From: Terriglobus roseus
GTDB lineage: Bacteria > Acidobacteriota > Terriglobia > Terriglobales > Acidobacteriaceae
DNA: 64,000 bases
Reading direction: 5' to 3'
Assembly (NCBI RefSeq): GCF_900105625.1
Contig: NZ_FNSD01000001.1
Coordinates: 2,728,001-2,792,000 of the forward strand
Shown: positions 35,745 to 44,474 of the stretch, piece after piece
Layout: the number at the start of each line of letters is the position of its first letter
Position numbering within the stretch: position 1 is the stretch's first letter
The notes under the pieces: generated by a model
Database searches by the model: none
The model's input: only the letters and a program-made list of their open reading frames with translations
Told to the model about the DNA's origin: nothing
Made by a program: the position numbers and the translations under genes

Positions 35745-36932
35745 ATGCGCCGACTCGCGCTCTCGTTGATCGCCCTCGTCACACTGTTGCCGGTTGCCCG
35801 CGCACAGTCCAAACCCATGCTGGCCGCAACACCACCGATGGGATGGAATAGTTGGAACTGGTTCGCCGGCAAGGTCACGCAGGAGGATGTAAAGCAGGCC
35901 GCTGACCTGATCGTCTCCAGCGGCATGCGCGATGCAGGCTACGTCTACGTCAACATTGACGACACGTGGGAGGGCAAGCGCGATGCCAGCGGCGTGCTGC
36001 ACACGAACGAAAAGTTCCCGGACATGAAGGGGCTTGCCGACTACGTCCACAGCAAGGGCCTGAAGCTTGGCATCTACAGCGGACCGGGCGACCAGACATG
36101 CGCCCACTACGAGGCGAGCCTAGGCCATGAGCAGCAGGACGCCGATCTGTATGCGTCGTGGGGGATCGACTATCTGAAATACGACCTGTGCGGCTTCCGC
36201 ACCAAGATGAACGCGGATGCGCCCAACGACAAGCTGAAGCAGAACGCGATGATGCGCGATGCCTACATGAAAATGCACGACGCGCTGGTGAAGACGGGCC
36301 GGCCTATCGTGTACAGCCTTTGCCAATACGGCTTTGATTCCGTATGGCAGTGGGGCGCAGAGGTGGGCGGCAACCTGTGGCGCACCACGGATGACGTGAA
36401 GGAGAACTTCCCCAGCATCGCGCTCATCGCCAACAGCAACGTCGGTCTGGGCAAGTACGCAGGTCCCGGTCACTGGAACGATCCGGACATGTTGGAGGTC
36501 GGCAACGGCAAGCTGACGCTGGATGAGAACCGCACGCACATGGGCATGTGGGCGATGCTCGCCGCGCCGTTGCTGGCAGGCAACAACCTGACCAAGCTGA
36601 CATCGGAGATCACCGGCGTCCTGACCAATCGTGAGGTCATCGCCATTGACCAGGACTCGCTGGGACGTCAGGCAGAGCGCGTCTACCAGGAGGGACCAGT
36701 GCAGATCTGGTCGCGTCCTCTGGCCGATGGTGGACGCGCACTCGCGATCATCAACTTCGGCGAAGACACCACGTTCCTTCGCGGTATCCCATTGCACCTG
36801 AAAGAGGCGGGTGTAACTACCGGCATGAAGGCACGCGACGTCTGGGCGGCGAAGGACCTCGGCGCTATCAAGGACGACTACAAGGTCGTGCTACGGCGGC
36901 ATGAGATGCTGCTGCTCCGCTTCTCAAAGTAA
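35745..36932 (+). CDS. Alpha-galactosidase, GH27, exported
   Basis: 395 residues with a signal peptide (MRRLALSLIALVTLLPVARAQ). GH27 motifs: TPPMGWNSWNWF at about 28-39, VNIDDTWEG, GLKLGIYSGPGDQTCAHYEASLGHE, the nucleophile Asp in YLKYDLCGF (about 143), and PGHWNDPDMLEVGNG near the second catalytic carboxylate. It removes terminal alpha-galactose from oligosaccharides such as raffinose or galactomannan. GGAG precedes the ATG. It is divergent from galK-galT, which would process the released galactose, so this is a small galactoside-use locus. Confidence 0.94.
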   Translation: MRRLALSLIALVTLLPVARAQSKPMLAATPPMGWNSWNWFAGKVTQEDVKQAADLIVSSGMRDAGYVYVNIDDTWEGKRDASGVLHTNEKFPDMKGLADYVHSKGLKLGIYSGPGDQTCAHYEASLGHEQQDADLYASWGIDYLKYDLCGFRTKMNADAPNDKLKQNAMMRDAYMKMHDALVKTGRPIVYSLCQYGFDSVWQWGAEVGGNLWRTTDDVKENFPSIALIANSNVGLGKYAGPGHWNDPDMLEVGNGKLTLDENRTHMGMWAMLAAPLLAGNNLTKLTSEITGVLTNREVIAIDQDSLGRQAERVYQEGPVQIWSRPLADGGRALAIINFGEDTTFLRGIPLHLKEAGVTTGMKARDVWAAKDLGAIKDDYKVVLRRHEMLLLRFSK

Positions 36933-36944
36933 CGGAACAAGACA

Positions 36945-37105
36945 AACCCGGATGCCCCATTTTCTCCGCGCTTCATTGCGGAAGGTGGGGCATTCGAGCG
37001 TAGTGCGCGAACTTTACGGTGGTGGTGCGGTCGAGCTCGCGCGAAATTCCACTCATGCGCATGGAGCGCGCATGGGATGGAACACCCCTACGTTGCACCA
37101 ATTCG
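36945..37105. repeat. Palindromic repeats between the GH27 and CDF genes
   Basis: ATGCCCCATTTTCTCCGC pairs with GCGGAAGGTGGGGCAT (36952-36993). A second palindrome, CATGCGCATGGAGCGCGCATG, follows at about 37053-37074. Same style as the elements at 12.0 and 4.8 kb; it may double as a terminator between the two convergent genes. Confidence 0.65.
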
Positions 37106-37113
37106 GGGAATGA

Positions 37114-38076
37114 CTAGTGCGAGTGACCGGCGTGCGCGTGGGCTTCCATGGTGCAGAAGACGGTGGGTGCGTGGGCCATCTTGCACAGGCCGTTCTCTTC
37201 CGGCTGGATGGTGGCGTGCTCGATGCCGAAGTCGTCGTGCAGCATTCTGTCGATCTTTGCCACGACCGCTGTGGTCTCCAGCAGTGTGTATTCGGCAGGC
37301 AGAGCGACGTGGCAGCTCAGAAGATTGCGGCCTTCGCCCACGGTCCACACATGAACGTCGTGCACGCCGCAGACGGGATCGATGCCACCAATGCGTGCGG
37401 CCATCTCTTCGACATCCAGACCCTTGGGAGCCTTTTCCATCAGGACGTCGCTGGCATCGCGGACGATCCCAATCGCCGACCAGAAGATGAAGACAGCGAT
37501 CATCAGCGAGACAATCGGATCGGCGTAGAGCCATCCGGTGTAATGCACAATAACGCCGGCGAGGACGACAGCGACGGCAGAGAGTGCATCGCCTGCCATG
37601 TGGATGAACGCGGCGCGGCTGTTCAGGCTGTGCTTTGCATCGCCCGCGAGAGCAAGTGCGATGACCGTATTCATGAGCACGGAGATACAGGCGACGCCGA
37701 TCATCAGGTTGCCCGTGATGGCTTCCGGATGGCGGAAGCGCCCGACGGCCTCAATGGCGATCCAGATCGCGATGACGACGAGGGTGCTGGAGTTGAAGAG
37801 GGCGGTCAGTGTGGAGATGCGGATGTAGCCGTAAGTGTGTCGCCCCGCAGCAGGCTTCTTGATGGCCGCGACGGCATACGCAGCAAGGCCGAGCGCGACG
37901 GCATCGCTCACGTTGTGGCCCGCGTCCGAGAGCAGCGCAAGCGAGTGAGAAATCAGACCGGCGATCGCCTCACCCGCACAGAACAGAAGCGTGACGACGA
38001 GCGAGATCCACATGCGTTTACCGCTGGTGGGCCCATGCACATGTCCATGCCCGCTGTGATCGTGATCGTGCGCCAT
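37114..38076 (-). CDS. Cation diffusion facilitator (CDF) metal exporter
   Basis: A 320-residue inner-membrane H+/metal antiporter of the ZitB/CzcD type. His-rich N-terminus (MAHDHDHSGHGHVHG) and C-terminal AHAHAGHSH are metal-binding tails. Six membrane segments are visible in the first 210 residues; the transport site has HSLALLSDAGHNVSDA in helix 2 (HxxxD) and HMAGDALSAV in helix 5, a pattern that favours Zn or Co. A cytoplasmic ferredoxin-like domain follows (about 210-300; CGVHDVHVWTVGEGRNLLSCHVAL). The ATG at 38076 has AGGAGG only three bases away; a GTG six codons upstream is possible. Confidence 0.92.
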   Translation of the reverse strand: MAHDHDHSGHGHVHGPTSGKRMWISLVVTLLFCAGEAIAGLISHSLALLSDAGHNVSDAVALGLAAYAVAAIKKPAAGRHTYGYIRISTLTALFNSSTLVVIAIWIAIEAVGRFRHPEAITGNLMIGVACISVLMNTVIALALAGDAKHSLNSRAAFIHMAGDALSAVAVVLAGVIVHYTGWLYADPIVSLMIAVFIFWSAIGIVRDASDVLMEKAPKGLDVEEMAARIGGIDPVCGVHDVHVWTVGEGRNLLSCHVALPAEYTLLETTAVVAKIDRMLHDDFGIEHATIQPEENGLCKMAHAPTVFCTMEAHAHAGHSH

Positions 38077-38202
38077 GACCCTCCTGCGTTCCAAGCTCTT
38101 TCAGGGTAGCCCCTGGGCAGCAGTCACGGTAGGTTCACCGCGACGTTTCCCATTTATGGCACAATCTGCTCTGTCCCACCATCAAGGCTCGCAGAGGATT
38201 GG

Positions 38203-38778
38203 ATGACTTATCGCGGCACCTGGACTGTGGTTCATGGCATGCTGTTTGGCGGCTTCTTCCTTTTGGCGGCCTATGCCATGGTGATGGAACTTTTTCGCGC
38301 CTGGCACGGTCCGGTCGCAGCACCCATGTCAGCACGCGGCCGACGGCTTGAGTCGACGTATCTCGCGGTAACGGCGTTGCTCGGCTGGCTGGCCGTGTTC
38401 TCAGGAACCTACATTGTCTATCCCTGGTACCGTGCCGTTCAGCCCGCGGGGGCCGATCTTCATGCGTATCCACGGTCGCTGCTGCTGGCTTCCGCGCAGA
38501 CGGCGGGGCTGCACTCCCTTGGTATGGAGTGGAAGGAGCATGTAGCGTTCCTGGCGCCCATTGCGTTCACCATGCTGGCGTGGGTATTTGCGCGATATCC
38601 GGGTGAGATTCGCAGGCATCCCGAGGTGCGGCGGACGCTGCTTGGTTTCGGACTCGCAGCTCTGCTGGCCACAGCCGTGCCCGCAGTTGTGGGCGCCTTC
38701 CTGAACAAGGCAGCTCCGACCGAGGGTACGAGAGCAGTGCCGGAACCACATGCGGTGGCTCGCCTGGAGGTGCGTTGA
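38203..38778 (+). CDS. Four-helix membrane protein, unknown function
   Basis: 191 residues with about four hydrophobic segments (roughly 9-28, 50-72, 112-130, 145-166), the pattern of an integral inner-membrane protein. His residues occur at helix ends (VVHGML, AGLHSLGMEWKEH), which might bind haem or metal, but I see no named motif. The stop codon overlaps the start of the next small membrane protein by one base (TGATG), so the two are translationally coupled and may form a complex. I do not recognise the family with certainty. Confidence 0.65.
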   Translation: MTYRGTWTVVHGMLFGGFFLLAAYAMVMELFRAWHGPVAAPMSARGRRLESTYLAVTALLGWLAVFSGTYIVYPWYRAVQPAGADLHAYPRSLLLASAQTAGLHSLGMEWKEHVAFLAPIAFTMLAWVFARYPGEIRRHPEVRRTLLGFGLAALLATAVPAVVGAFLNKAAPTEGTRAVPEPHAVARLEVR

Positions 38779-39092
38779 TGCGACCTGCATCTGAACCAGG
38801 ACTGGGGGGTGTGGCCGCGGCGATGGTGGCGGCAGGCGCCGGCTCATTCGCCATGGGTGTCTTCTACATCCTGGGCGCGCTGAAGCCGGCTTACTTCAAC
38901 CTGTACAAGCCTTCGGGCGCGCTCTCAGGCGTCAGCACGGCTGCCATTGTGGTCTGGCTGGCAGTTTGGGCAGTGCTGGGGAAGCGCTGGCAGACACGGC
39001 CAATCCGCATGGGAGCAGCAGGAGCGCTGGCTCTGAGTCTGCTGGCGCTGGGTCTGCTGCTGACATATCCGCCCGTGGAACGGATGTTCTAA
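38778..39092 (+). CDS. Small membrane protein coupled to the preceding gene
   Basis: 104 residues with three hydrophobic segments (about 13-35, 52-68, 77-96). The ATG at 38778 overlaps the upstream stop codon by one base. No catalytic motif is visible. A nearby inverted repeat, CCTCCCGCCC / GGGCAGGAGG at 39104-39131, lies between this gene and the convergent sthA. Function unknown. Confidence 0.6.
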   Translation: MRPASEPGLGGVAAAMVAAGAGSFAMGVFYILGALKPAYFNLYKPSGALSGVSTAAIVVWLAVWAVLGKRWQTRPIRMGAAGALALSLLALGLLLTYPPVERMF

Positions 39093-39103
39093 GCGTTGTT
39101 CCT

Positions 39104-39131
39104 CCCGCCCGGGATCATCATGGGCAGGAGG
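39104..39131. terminator. Inverted repeat between convergent genes, possible terminator
   Basis: CCTCCCGCCC and GGGCAGGAGG pair with one mismatch around a 9-base loop. There is no T run, so termination is a guess from position. Confidence 0.4.
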
Positions 39132-39146
39132 ACCGGATTCGGTGGC

Positions 39147-40559
39147 TCAGTCGCCGCGACGGAGGCGGTTCAGGCCGTTGAAGGCGGCTACTTTGTAGCA
39201 CTCGGCGAGTGTCGGGTAGTTGAAGACGGTCTCGACGAAGTAGTCGATATTGCCGCCGAGCGCCATGACAGCCTGGCCGATGTGCAGCAGCTCGCTGGCC
39301 CCTTCGCCGATGATGTGCACGCCGAGGATCGACTTGTTCTCACGATGGAAGATGAGCTTCAGACGACCCGTCGTGTCGCCACGGATCTGGCCGCGGGCGA
39401 TCTCGCGGTAGTAGGCCACGCCCACTTCGTAGGGCACGTCTTCCTCTGTGAGCTGCTCTTCGGTCTTGCCGAGGAAGCTGATCTCCGGAATCGTCCAGAT
39501 ACCGTACGGGTAGAAGCTCGGGTTCGACAGGATGCTCTCGTCACCGAAAGCGCGAGCGGCTGAGATGCGGCCCTGCTCCATCGATACCGAGGCAAGCGAC
39601 GGGAAGCCGATGACGTCGCCGACGGCGAAGACCGAGGGACACTTCGTCCGGTAATCCTTGTCGACGGGGATGCGACCGCGGCTGTCGGATTCCACGCCAA
39701 TGTTGCCGAGCTGCAGCTCATCCACGTTGCCCTGGCGACCGACGGCGTACAGCAGCGCGTCGCCCTGGACCTTCTTTTTGCTCTCAAGCAGCGCGGTCAC
39801 AGTGCCGTCTTCGTTCTCGACGACGGACTCCACCTCTTCGTTGAGGCGCATGGTGACGCGGCTGTCGCGCAGGTGATAGCTGAGCGCTTCGACGATCTCC
39901 TGATCCGCAAACTCCAGCAGGCGCGGACGGCGCTCAATGAGCGTGCAGCGAACGCCGAGTGCCGCAAACATACAGGTGTACTCGACGCCGATGACGCCGC
40001 CACCGACGATGATCATCGTCTTGGGCAGCTGCTTCAGATCCAGCACAAGATCGCTGTTGATGATGGTGGTGCCATTGATGGGCACCTTGTCGCTGGCTGC
40101 CGGCTTGGTGCCGGTGGCAATGATGATGTTCTTCGACTCGTAGACGTTGTCGCCGCGCGAGTTCGTCACCTTCAGGTGTGTCGGGTCGACGAACGATGCG
40201 GTGCCCGTGAACATGTCGATATTGTTGCGGGACAGTTGCGCTTCGGTGACGTCAATCTCGGTCTTGATGACATGCTGCACACGGAAGGCGAGATCCGCCA
40301 TCGTGATGCGCTCTTTCACGCGATAGTTCATGCCGTAGATCGAGCGGTAGTTGTAGCCGCTCAGGTGAAGAACGGCTTCACGCATGGTCTTGGAAGGGAT
40401 CGTGCCGGTGTTGATACAGGCACCGCCGACGACTTCGCGCATCTCGATCAGCGCTACTCGTTTGCCCAACTTCGCACCATAGATAGCGGCGCGTTGTCCC
40501 GCGGGTCCGGAACCGATGACGATCAGGTCGTACACATTGCCCGTTGGTGCACTGCTCAT
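39147..40559 (-). CDS. sthA: Soluble NAD(P)+ transhydrogenase (Si-specific) SthA
   Basis: A 470-residue flavoprotein of the pyridine nucleotide-disulfide reductase family that transfers hydride between NADPH and NAD+. FAD-binding VIGSGPAGQRAA is near residue 15. The redox-site region reads GGACINTGTIPSKTMRE: only one of the two disulfide cysteines is present, as expected for SthA and not for lipoamide or glutathione reductase. NAD-binding IIVGGGVIGVEYTCMFAALG follows near 180, and GEGASELLHIGQAVMALGG is the dimerisation domain. ATG at 40559. Confidence 0.9.
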   Translation of the reverse strand: MSSAPTGNVYDLIVIGSGPAGQRAAIYGAKLGKRVALIEMREVVGGACINTGTIPSKTMREAVLHLSGYNYRSIYGMNYRVKERITMADLAFRVQHVIKTEIDVTEAQLSRNNIDMFTGTASFVDPTHLKVTNSRGDNVYESKNIIIATGTKPAASDKVPINGTTIINSDLVLDLKQLPKTMIIVGGGVIGVEYTCMFAALGVRCTLIERRPRLLEFADQEIVEALSYHLRDSRVTMRLNEEVESVVENEDGTVTALLESKKKVQGDALLYAVGRQGNVDELQLGNIGVESDSRGRIPVDKDYRTKCPSVFAVGDVIGFPSLASVSMEQGRISAARAFGDESILSNPSFYPYGIWTIPEISFLGKTEEQLTEEDVPYEVGVAYYREIARGQIRGDTTGRLKLIFHRENKSILGVHIIGEGASELLHIGQAVMALGGNIDYFVETVFNYPTLAECYKVAAFNGLNRLRRGD

Positions 40560-40881
40560 GGCGATGGCGGCTTTCCTCTGGTTGGCAGGACGCGGCGCGC
40601 TTTTCTCTGCGGTTCGTGGTGCATAAAAGGCCGGTTCAGAAGAGCCGCTGTTGTGCGATTTTTCTGCCGGGTTTCGGACTTCAGGCTACCACAGCAACCC
40701 CGGCCATTCTGTGAAGCGCAACGCTTGCGCAGGCAGAATGGGTCACTTGATTAACGACGACTTGCGACAATTCCTCACAACACACGTGCTGCGGCTACAC
40801 TTGGTTGCGAGTTTGTCGCGGCCGCGAACTATACCCGCTGCCAGACCCTTATCGACCACATTCGCAAGGGAGATCAGCCGC

Positions 40882-42612
40882 GTGAAGGAGTTTCGTCGCG
40901 AGTTTCTACGCAGAGCCGGACTCACCGCAGCCGGGGGCGCGGTCACACTGGCGCAGCCAGCGCTGGCACAGTCACCGGCGCGCAAGGCTGCAGTCGCAAC
41001 CGCAGCGCACGAGGCGTACTTCAACGTCCGCACATACGGCGCAACGGGCGATGGTGTCACCATCGACTCGCCTGCGGTCAACCGAGCGATCCAGGCGGCA
41101 GCGAACGCTGGCGGCGGAACCGTCGTCTTCCCGGCTGGCGTCTACGCGTGCTTCTCCATTCGCCTCAAGAGCAACGTGGCGCTCTTTCTGCAGCAGGGCG
41201 CGACGATCCTCGCCGCTCCCATCGCTCGAGACGGCGTCGCGACGGGCGGTTACGACGCTGCCGAGCCGCAGAATCCCGCGATCGAGCCTTATCAGGACTA
41301 CGGTCACAATCATTGGCACAACTCGCTGCTGTGGGGCGAGAACCTGCATGACATCGGCATCTTCGGCCCCGGATTGATCTGGGGCAAGAACCTCAGCCGT
41401 GGCCACGACGACGACGCTGAACTTCCGCTCAGCGGCAAGCCCGGCGTCGCCAACAAGGCGATCGCGCTCAAGAACTGTCGCAATGTCATCCTCAGCGACT
41501 TCTCCATGCTGCAGGCCGGGTGGTTCGGCATCCTGGCGACCGGCGTCGACAACCTGACCATCGACAACGTCAAGATCGACACCAATCGCGACGGCATCGA
41601 TGTGGACTGCTGCCGCAACGTGCGCATCAGCAACTGCACGGTGAACTCGCCGTGGGACGACGGCATCTGCCCGAAGAGCAGCTTCGCGCTGGGCTACGCG
41701 CGGCCCACCGAGAACGTCACCGTCACAGGCTGCTTCGTTACCGGCGGCTACCAGCTTGGCTCCGTGCTGGACGGCACGTGGAAGCGGCACGTCAATCCGG
41801 TGCGGTTCTTCGGGCACGGCCGCATCAAGTGCGGTACCGAGTCGAACGGCGGCTTCCTCAACATCACCATCAGCAACTGCATCTTCGAGCACTGTCGCGG
41901 CTTCGCGCTGGAGACGGCCGATGGCGCTCGGCTGGAAGACGTTACCTTCAGCAACATCACCATGCGTGGCGTGCGCGGCGCGCCGCTCTTCCTGCGGCTG
42001 CAGTCGCGCATGCGCGGGCCGAAGGAGATTCCTGTCGGAACGCTCAAGCGCGTGCTGATGAGCAACATTACGAGCCACGATGCGGACCCGATGCCGAGCA
42101 TCTTCGCCGGCATTCCTGGGCACGCGCTGGAAGACATCCAGCTCAGCGACAGCTACTTCCACGCGGCTGCGCTCAGCAGCGTGGGCTCGTCCGCCGTGGT
42201 GAAGATGGACGCGGCCGACAAGGGCTTCGCATCCAGCGGCTTCGGACAGGCCGGCCCGGCGGCACTCGGTCCGGACGGCCTGCCGCAGGAGCTGCCGCAG
42301 GGCTATCCGGAGCCCAACATGTTCGGCGACGTGCCAGCGAGCGGGCTCTACGCTCGCCACGTTCGCGGACTGCAAGTCAGCAACGTGGAGTTCGCAACCG
42401 CCGCGCCGGACCCAATCACCGACGCAGCACCGAAGCCTCGACCGGCCTTGCTGGTGGTCGATTGCGACACCGTCGATCTCTTCCGGCTGCGGCTGCCACA
42501 CCGAGTCCGCACCAACCAGTTCCGTCTGCACAACGTCCGCGACTTCCGTCTCTTCGGCTGCCAGTTCTACGGCGACCAGCAGATCGAGAGCGTTGACGAC
42601 CACCTCGTCTAG
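40882..42612 (+). CDS. Polygalacturonase, GH28, Tat-exported
   Basis: 576 residues from a GTG at 40882, with AAGGGAG nine bases upstream. The N-terminus carries a twin-arginine signal (EFRREFLRRAGLTAAGG) ending near LAQPALAQS. The right-handed beta-helix of GH28 follows: YFNVRTYGATGDGVTIDSPAVNRAIQAA, then the catalytic carboxylates in DTNRDGIDVDCC and SPWDDGICPKSS, and RIKCGTESNGGF in place of the usual RIK motif. It should hydrolyse galacturonan (pectin) outside the cytoplasm, supplying substrate for the uxaC/exuT locus 30 kb away. Repeated NITISNC-like strands are the beta-helix turns. Confidence 0.9.
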   Translation: MKEFRREFLRRAGLTAAGGAVTLAQPALAQSPARKAAVATAAHEAYFNVRTYGATGDGVTIDSPAVNRAIQAAANAGGGTVVFPAGVYACFSIRLKSNVALFLQQGATILAAPIARDGVATGGYDAAEPQNPAIEPYQDYGHNHWHNSLLWGENLHDIGIFGPGLIWGKNLSRGHDDDAELPLSGKPGVANKAIALKNCRNVILSDFSMLQAGWFGILATGVDNLTIDNVKIDTNRDGIDVDCCRNVRISNCTVNSPWDDGICPKSSFALGYARPTENVTVTGCFVTGGYQLGSVLDGTWKRHVNPVRFFGHGRIKCGTESNGGFLNITISNCIFEHCRGFALETADGARLEDVTFSNITMRGVRGAPLFLRLQSRMRGPKEIPVGTLKRVLMSNITSHDADPMPSIFAGIPGHALEDIQLSDSYFHAAALSSVGSSAVVKMDAADKGFASSGFGQAGPAALGPDGLPQELPQGYPEPNMFGDVPASGLYARHVRGLQVSNVEFATAAPDPITDAAPKPRPALLVVDCDTVDLFRLRLPHRVRTNQFRLHNVRDFRLFGCQFYGDQQIESVDDHLV

Positions 42613-42644
42613 CCGGCGCACTCGGCACTCGGAAGTCGACAGGC

Positions 42645-42675
42645 AAAACCGCTGCCAGCACCTGGCAGCGGTTTG
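42645..42675. terminator. Hairpin terminator after the GH28 gene
   Basis: AAACCGCTGCCAG pairs perfectly with CTGGCAGCGGTTT around a 3-base loop. The A and T ends allow function on both strands. Confidence 0.8.
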
Positions 42676-42730
42676 TCGTCTGAGTCCAGACAGGCGGGGG
42701 GGCCCCCTCCCCCGGTTTCCCCTAAATATT

Positions 42731-42810
42731 AGATTCGAAACAGGTTGACGATTCCCGAATCGGCAAAAATCTGATTCGACACGGGTTACACGCAAAAAAT
42801 CAGATTCGAA
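42731..42810. repeat. Three spaced AGATTCGAAA-like repeats
   Basis: AGATTCGAAA at 42731, CTGATTCGAC at 42771 and CAGATTCGAA at 42801, with a CGATTCCCGAATCG palindrome between the first two. The spacing is 40 and 30 bases. Confidence 0.5.
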
Positions 42811-42988
42811 AGGACTTAGCCGCCACAGGGCATGGCGCACCGAATGCCCCGGCGACGGGGCGTGAGATGCGCCTATCTCAATTGTAGCGATCCCAAAGAA
42901 GTCACCGGCCAACTTTATCTCCTTGTGTTTTGTTGGAGATGGCTGGTTTGGGGGCTTGACAGCTTTTCCGTCCGCGTCCGGGCGCGAG

Positions 42989-43435
42989 CTACTGCTTCAC
43001 GGCAATGGCCGAGATCTCAATCTTCGCGTCGCCGATGAGGCCCGCAACCTTCACGGTAGCCCGCGCAGGCTTGGGGTTGGGCATCAGCTTCTTGTAGACC
43101 TCATTCATGCGGGGGACGTCGTTCAGGTCCGTGATGTAGACGGTGACGTTGACCAGGTCGCTCATCTTGAAGCCGGCCTTCTCAACAAGCCGCTGGATGG
43201 CAGCAATAGTGTTGGCAGTCTGCTCCTCAATGGCAAGACCGTCCAGCTTGCCCTTCGTGGGGCCGCTGGTAGCCGGGCCCTGCTGGCCGGCGACGTAAAG
43301 CGTCTTGCCGGCGACAACAGCGTCCGAGAAGGGCATCTGCGGGTTGAAGTCGATGGCCTTGTTCGCCTGGGCGTGTACAGCAAAAGGGGCAGCGAGCAGA
43401 AGGGCGAGAGCGGCGCGGGTGACGTGTTTGGTCAT
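42989..43435 (-). CDS. RidA/YjgF-family protein with signal peptide
   Basis: 148 residues. The first 22 form a signal peptide (MTKHVTRAALALLLAAPFAVHAQ), unusual for this family, whose best-known members are cytoplasmic enamine/imine deaminases. The mature part follows RidA: PQMPFSDAVVAGKTLYVAGQQG, IQRLVEKAGFKMSDLVNVTVYITDLND, and the end KPARATVKVAGLIGDAKIEISAIAV. RidA deaminases have an Arg in this PxRxxxxV segment; here ARATVKV keeps it. A periplasmic role is inferred from the signal. ATG at 43435; weak ribosome site. Confidence 0.85.
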   Translation of the reverse strand: MTKHVTRAALALLLAAPFAVHAQANKAIDFNPQMPFSDAVVAGKTLYVAGQQGPATSGPTKGKLDGLAIEEQTANTIAAIQRLVEKAGFKMSDLVNVTVYITDLNDVPRMNEVYKKLMPNPKPARATVKVAGLIGDAKIEISAIAVKQ

Positions 43436-43703
43436 GGGAAATGTTACATCTTGGAGTTGCAGGGGTAAGGCTGCGTAGCGAGGTTTGAGCGCAAGTGAGG
43501 TGCGAGAACGCCCCGAAGCGAGCGTGGATGTGCCGACTTCTTAGTGAGCTCTTTGCGAAATAGCATGCCAACGGACTCTCTTCTTTAGAGATGAATGGAT
43601 CTGGAGTCGATAGCTTTCGCTGCGAGACTCCTGAGAACGATGGCTTTGAGCCCAAGCGCATCTATAGTGAGCCAACGAGATGGACAACGGAATGGAGCCA
43701 GTC

Positions 43704-44474
43704 ATGCAGAGAGTTTCGTGGACCCGCGAACAACTCCTGATAGCTTTCAAACTTTACTGCGAGTTACCGTTTGGTCAGATGCATTCAAAGAATCCCGATA
43801 TCGTCCGCATTTCGAAAGCACTCGGTAGAACTCCATCCTCGCTAGCGATGAAGCTGACAAACATCGCCAGTTTGGACCCAGCCATCTACCTTACTGGCCG
43901 TAAAGGGCTAACCGGCGCTTCCAAGGCTGATTCAGACATGTGGTTTGAGATGACAGACGACTGGGAGCGGTTCTGGTTGGTAGCAAAGCAGGCCTCAGAT
44001 AGGGTTTCGGAGAATTCTCCTGATGTTCAAACCATAGTCGAACCGTCAGAGGGCGAAATCAGCTACGAAGGACAAACGAGGGAGGCGATGGCTCGCATAC
44101 GAGTTGGACAGCCGCTGTTTCGGGAAAGCGTTCTGTCTGCCTATGACTACAAATGCTGTATCAGTGGAACGCATCTACGTGGACTGCTGGTAGCTAGTCA
44201 CATCATTCCTTGGAAAGCTGACACTAAGAATAGGCTTAACCCTCGTAACGGACTTTGTCTTTCGGCGATTCATGATCGGGCTTTCGACGCTGGCCTTATC
44301 ACTTTGGCGAAAGACTTCACTCTCTTGCTTTCAAGAGCGCTCGTTCGTAATGACAATGCATTCTTGAGATCTGCCTTTACGCAGTATGAAGGACAGGCGA
44401 TTTCGCTCCCCGATAAGTTTCCACCCGACGCAGAATTCTTGAGCTACCACCGGAAGGAGATCTTTCTGCAATGA
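43704..44474 (+). CDS. HNH endonuclease family protein
   Basis: 256 residues. The N-terminal part (about 1-95) has the WTREQLLIAFKLYCELPFGQMHS...IGRTPSSLAMKLTNIASLDP-type helical module seen on many stand-alone HNH nucleases. The C-terminal HNH_2-like nuclease core is at about 135-205: YKCCISGTHLRG, ASHIIPW (His166), NRLNPRNGLCLSAIHDRAFD (Asn and His190). The ATG at 43704 has GGAG six bases upstream; ATGs at 43680 and 43692 are in frame but less well placed. GC content and codon use look lower and less biased than in the neighbours, suggesting transfer. The next gene overlaps it by 4 bases. Confidence 0.85.
   Translation: MQRVSWTREQLLIAFKLYCELPFGQMHSKNPDIVRISKALGRTPSSLAMKLTNIASLDPAIYLTGRKGLTGASKADSDMWFEMTDDWERFWLVAKQASDRVSENSPDVQTIVEPSEGEISYEGQTREAMARIRVGQPLFRESVLSAYDYKCCISGTHLRGLLVASHIIPWKADTKNRLNPRNGLCLSAIHDRAFDAGLITLAKDFTLLLSRALVRNDNAFLRSAFTQYEGQAISLPDKFPPDAEFLSYHRKEIFLQ

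Larger units (their letters stand above)
42613..42988. other. Intergenic region with terminator and short repeats
   Basis: 376 bases between the convergent GH28 and ridA-like genes. It holds a strong hairpin (listed separately), a C/G-homopolymer patch (GGCGGGGGGGCCCCC, about 42690-42715), and three copies of an AGATTCGAA-like motif. No gene is supported. Confidence 0.5.

Noticed and set aside
39147-40559. Dihydrolipoamide dehydrogenase or mercuric reductase instead of SthA
   Set aside because: The redox motif has only one of the two cysteines, and no pyruvate or oxoglutarate dehydrogenase genes are nearby.
40972-42912. A 646-codon open frame antisense to the polygalacturonase
   Set aside because: Composition is typical of a shadow frame, and the GH28 motifs lie on the other strand.
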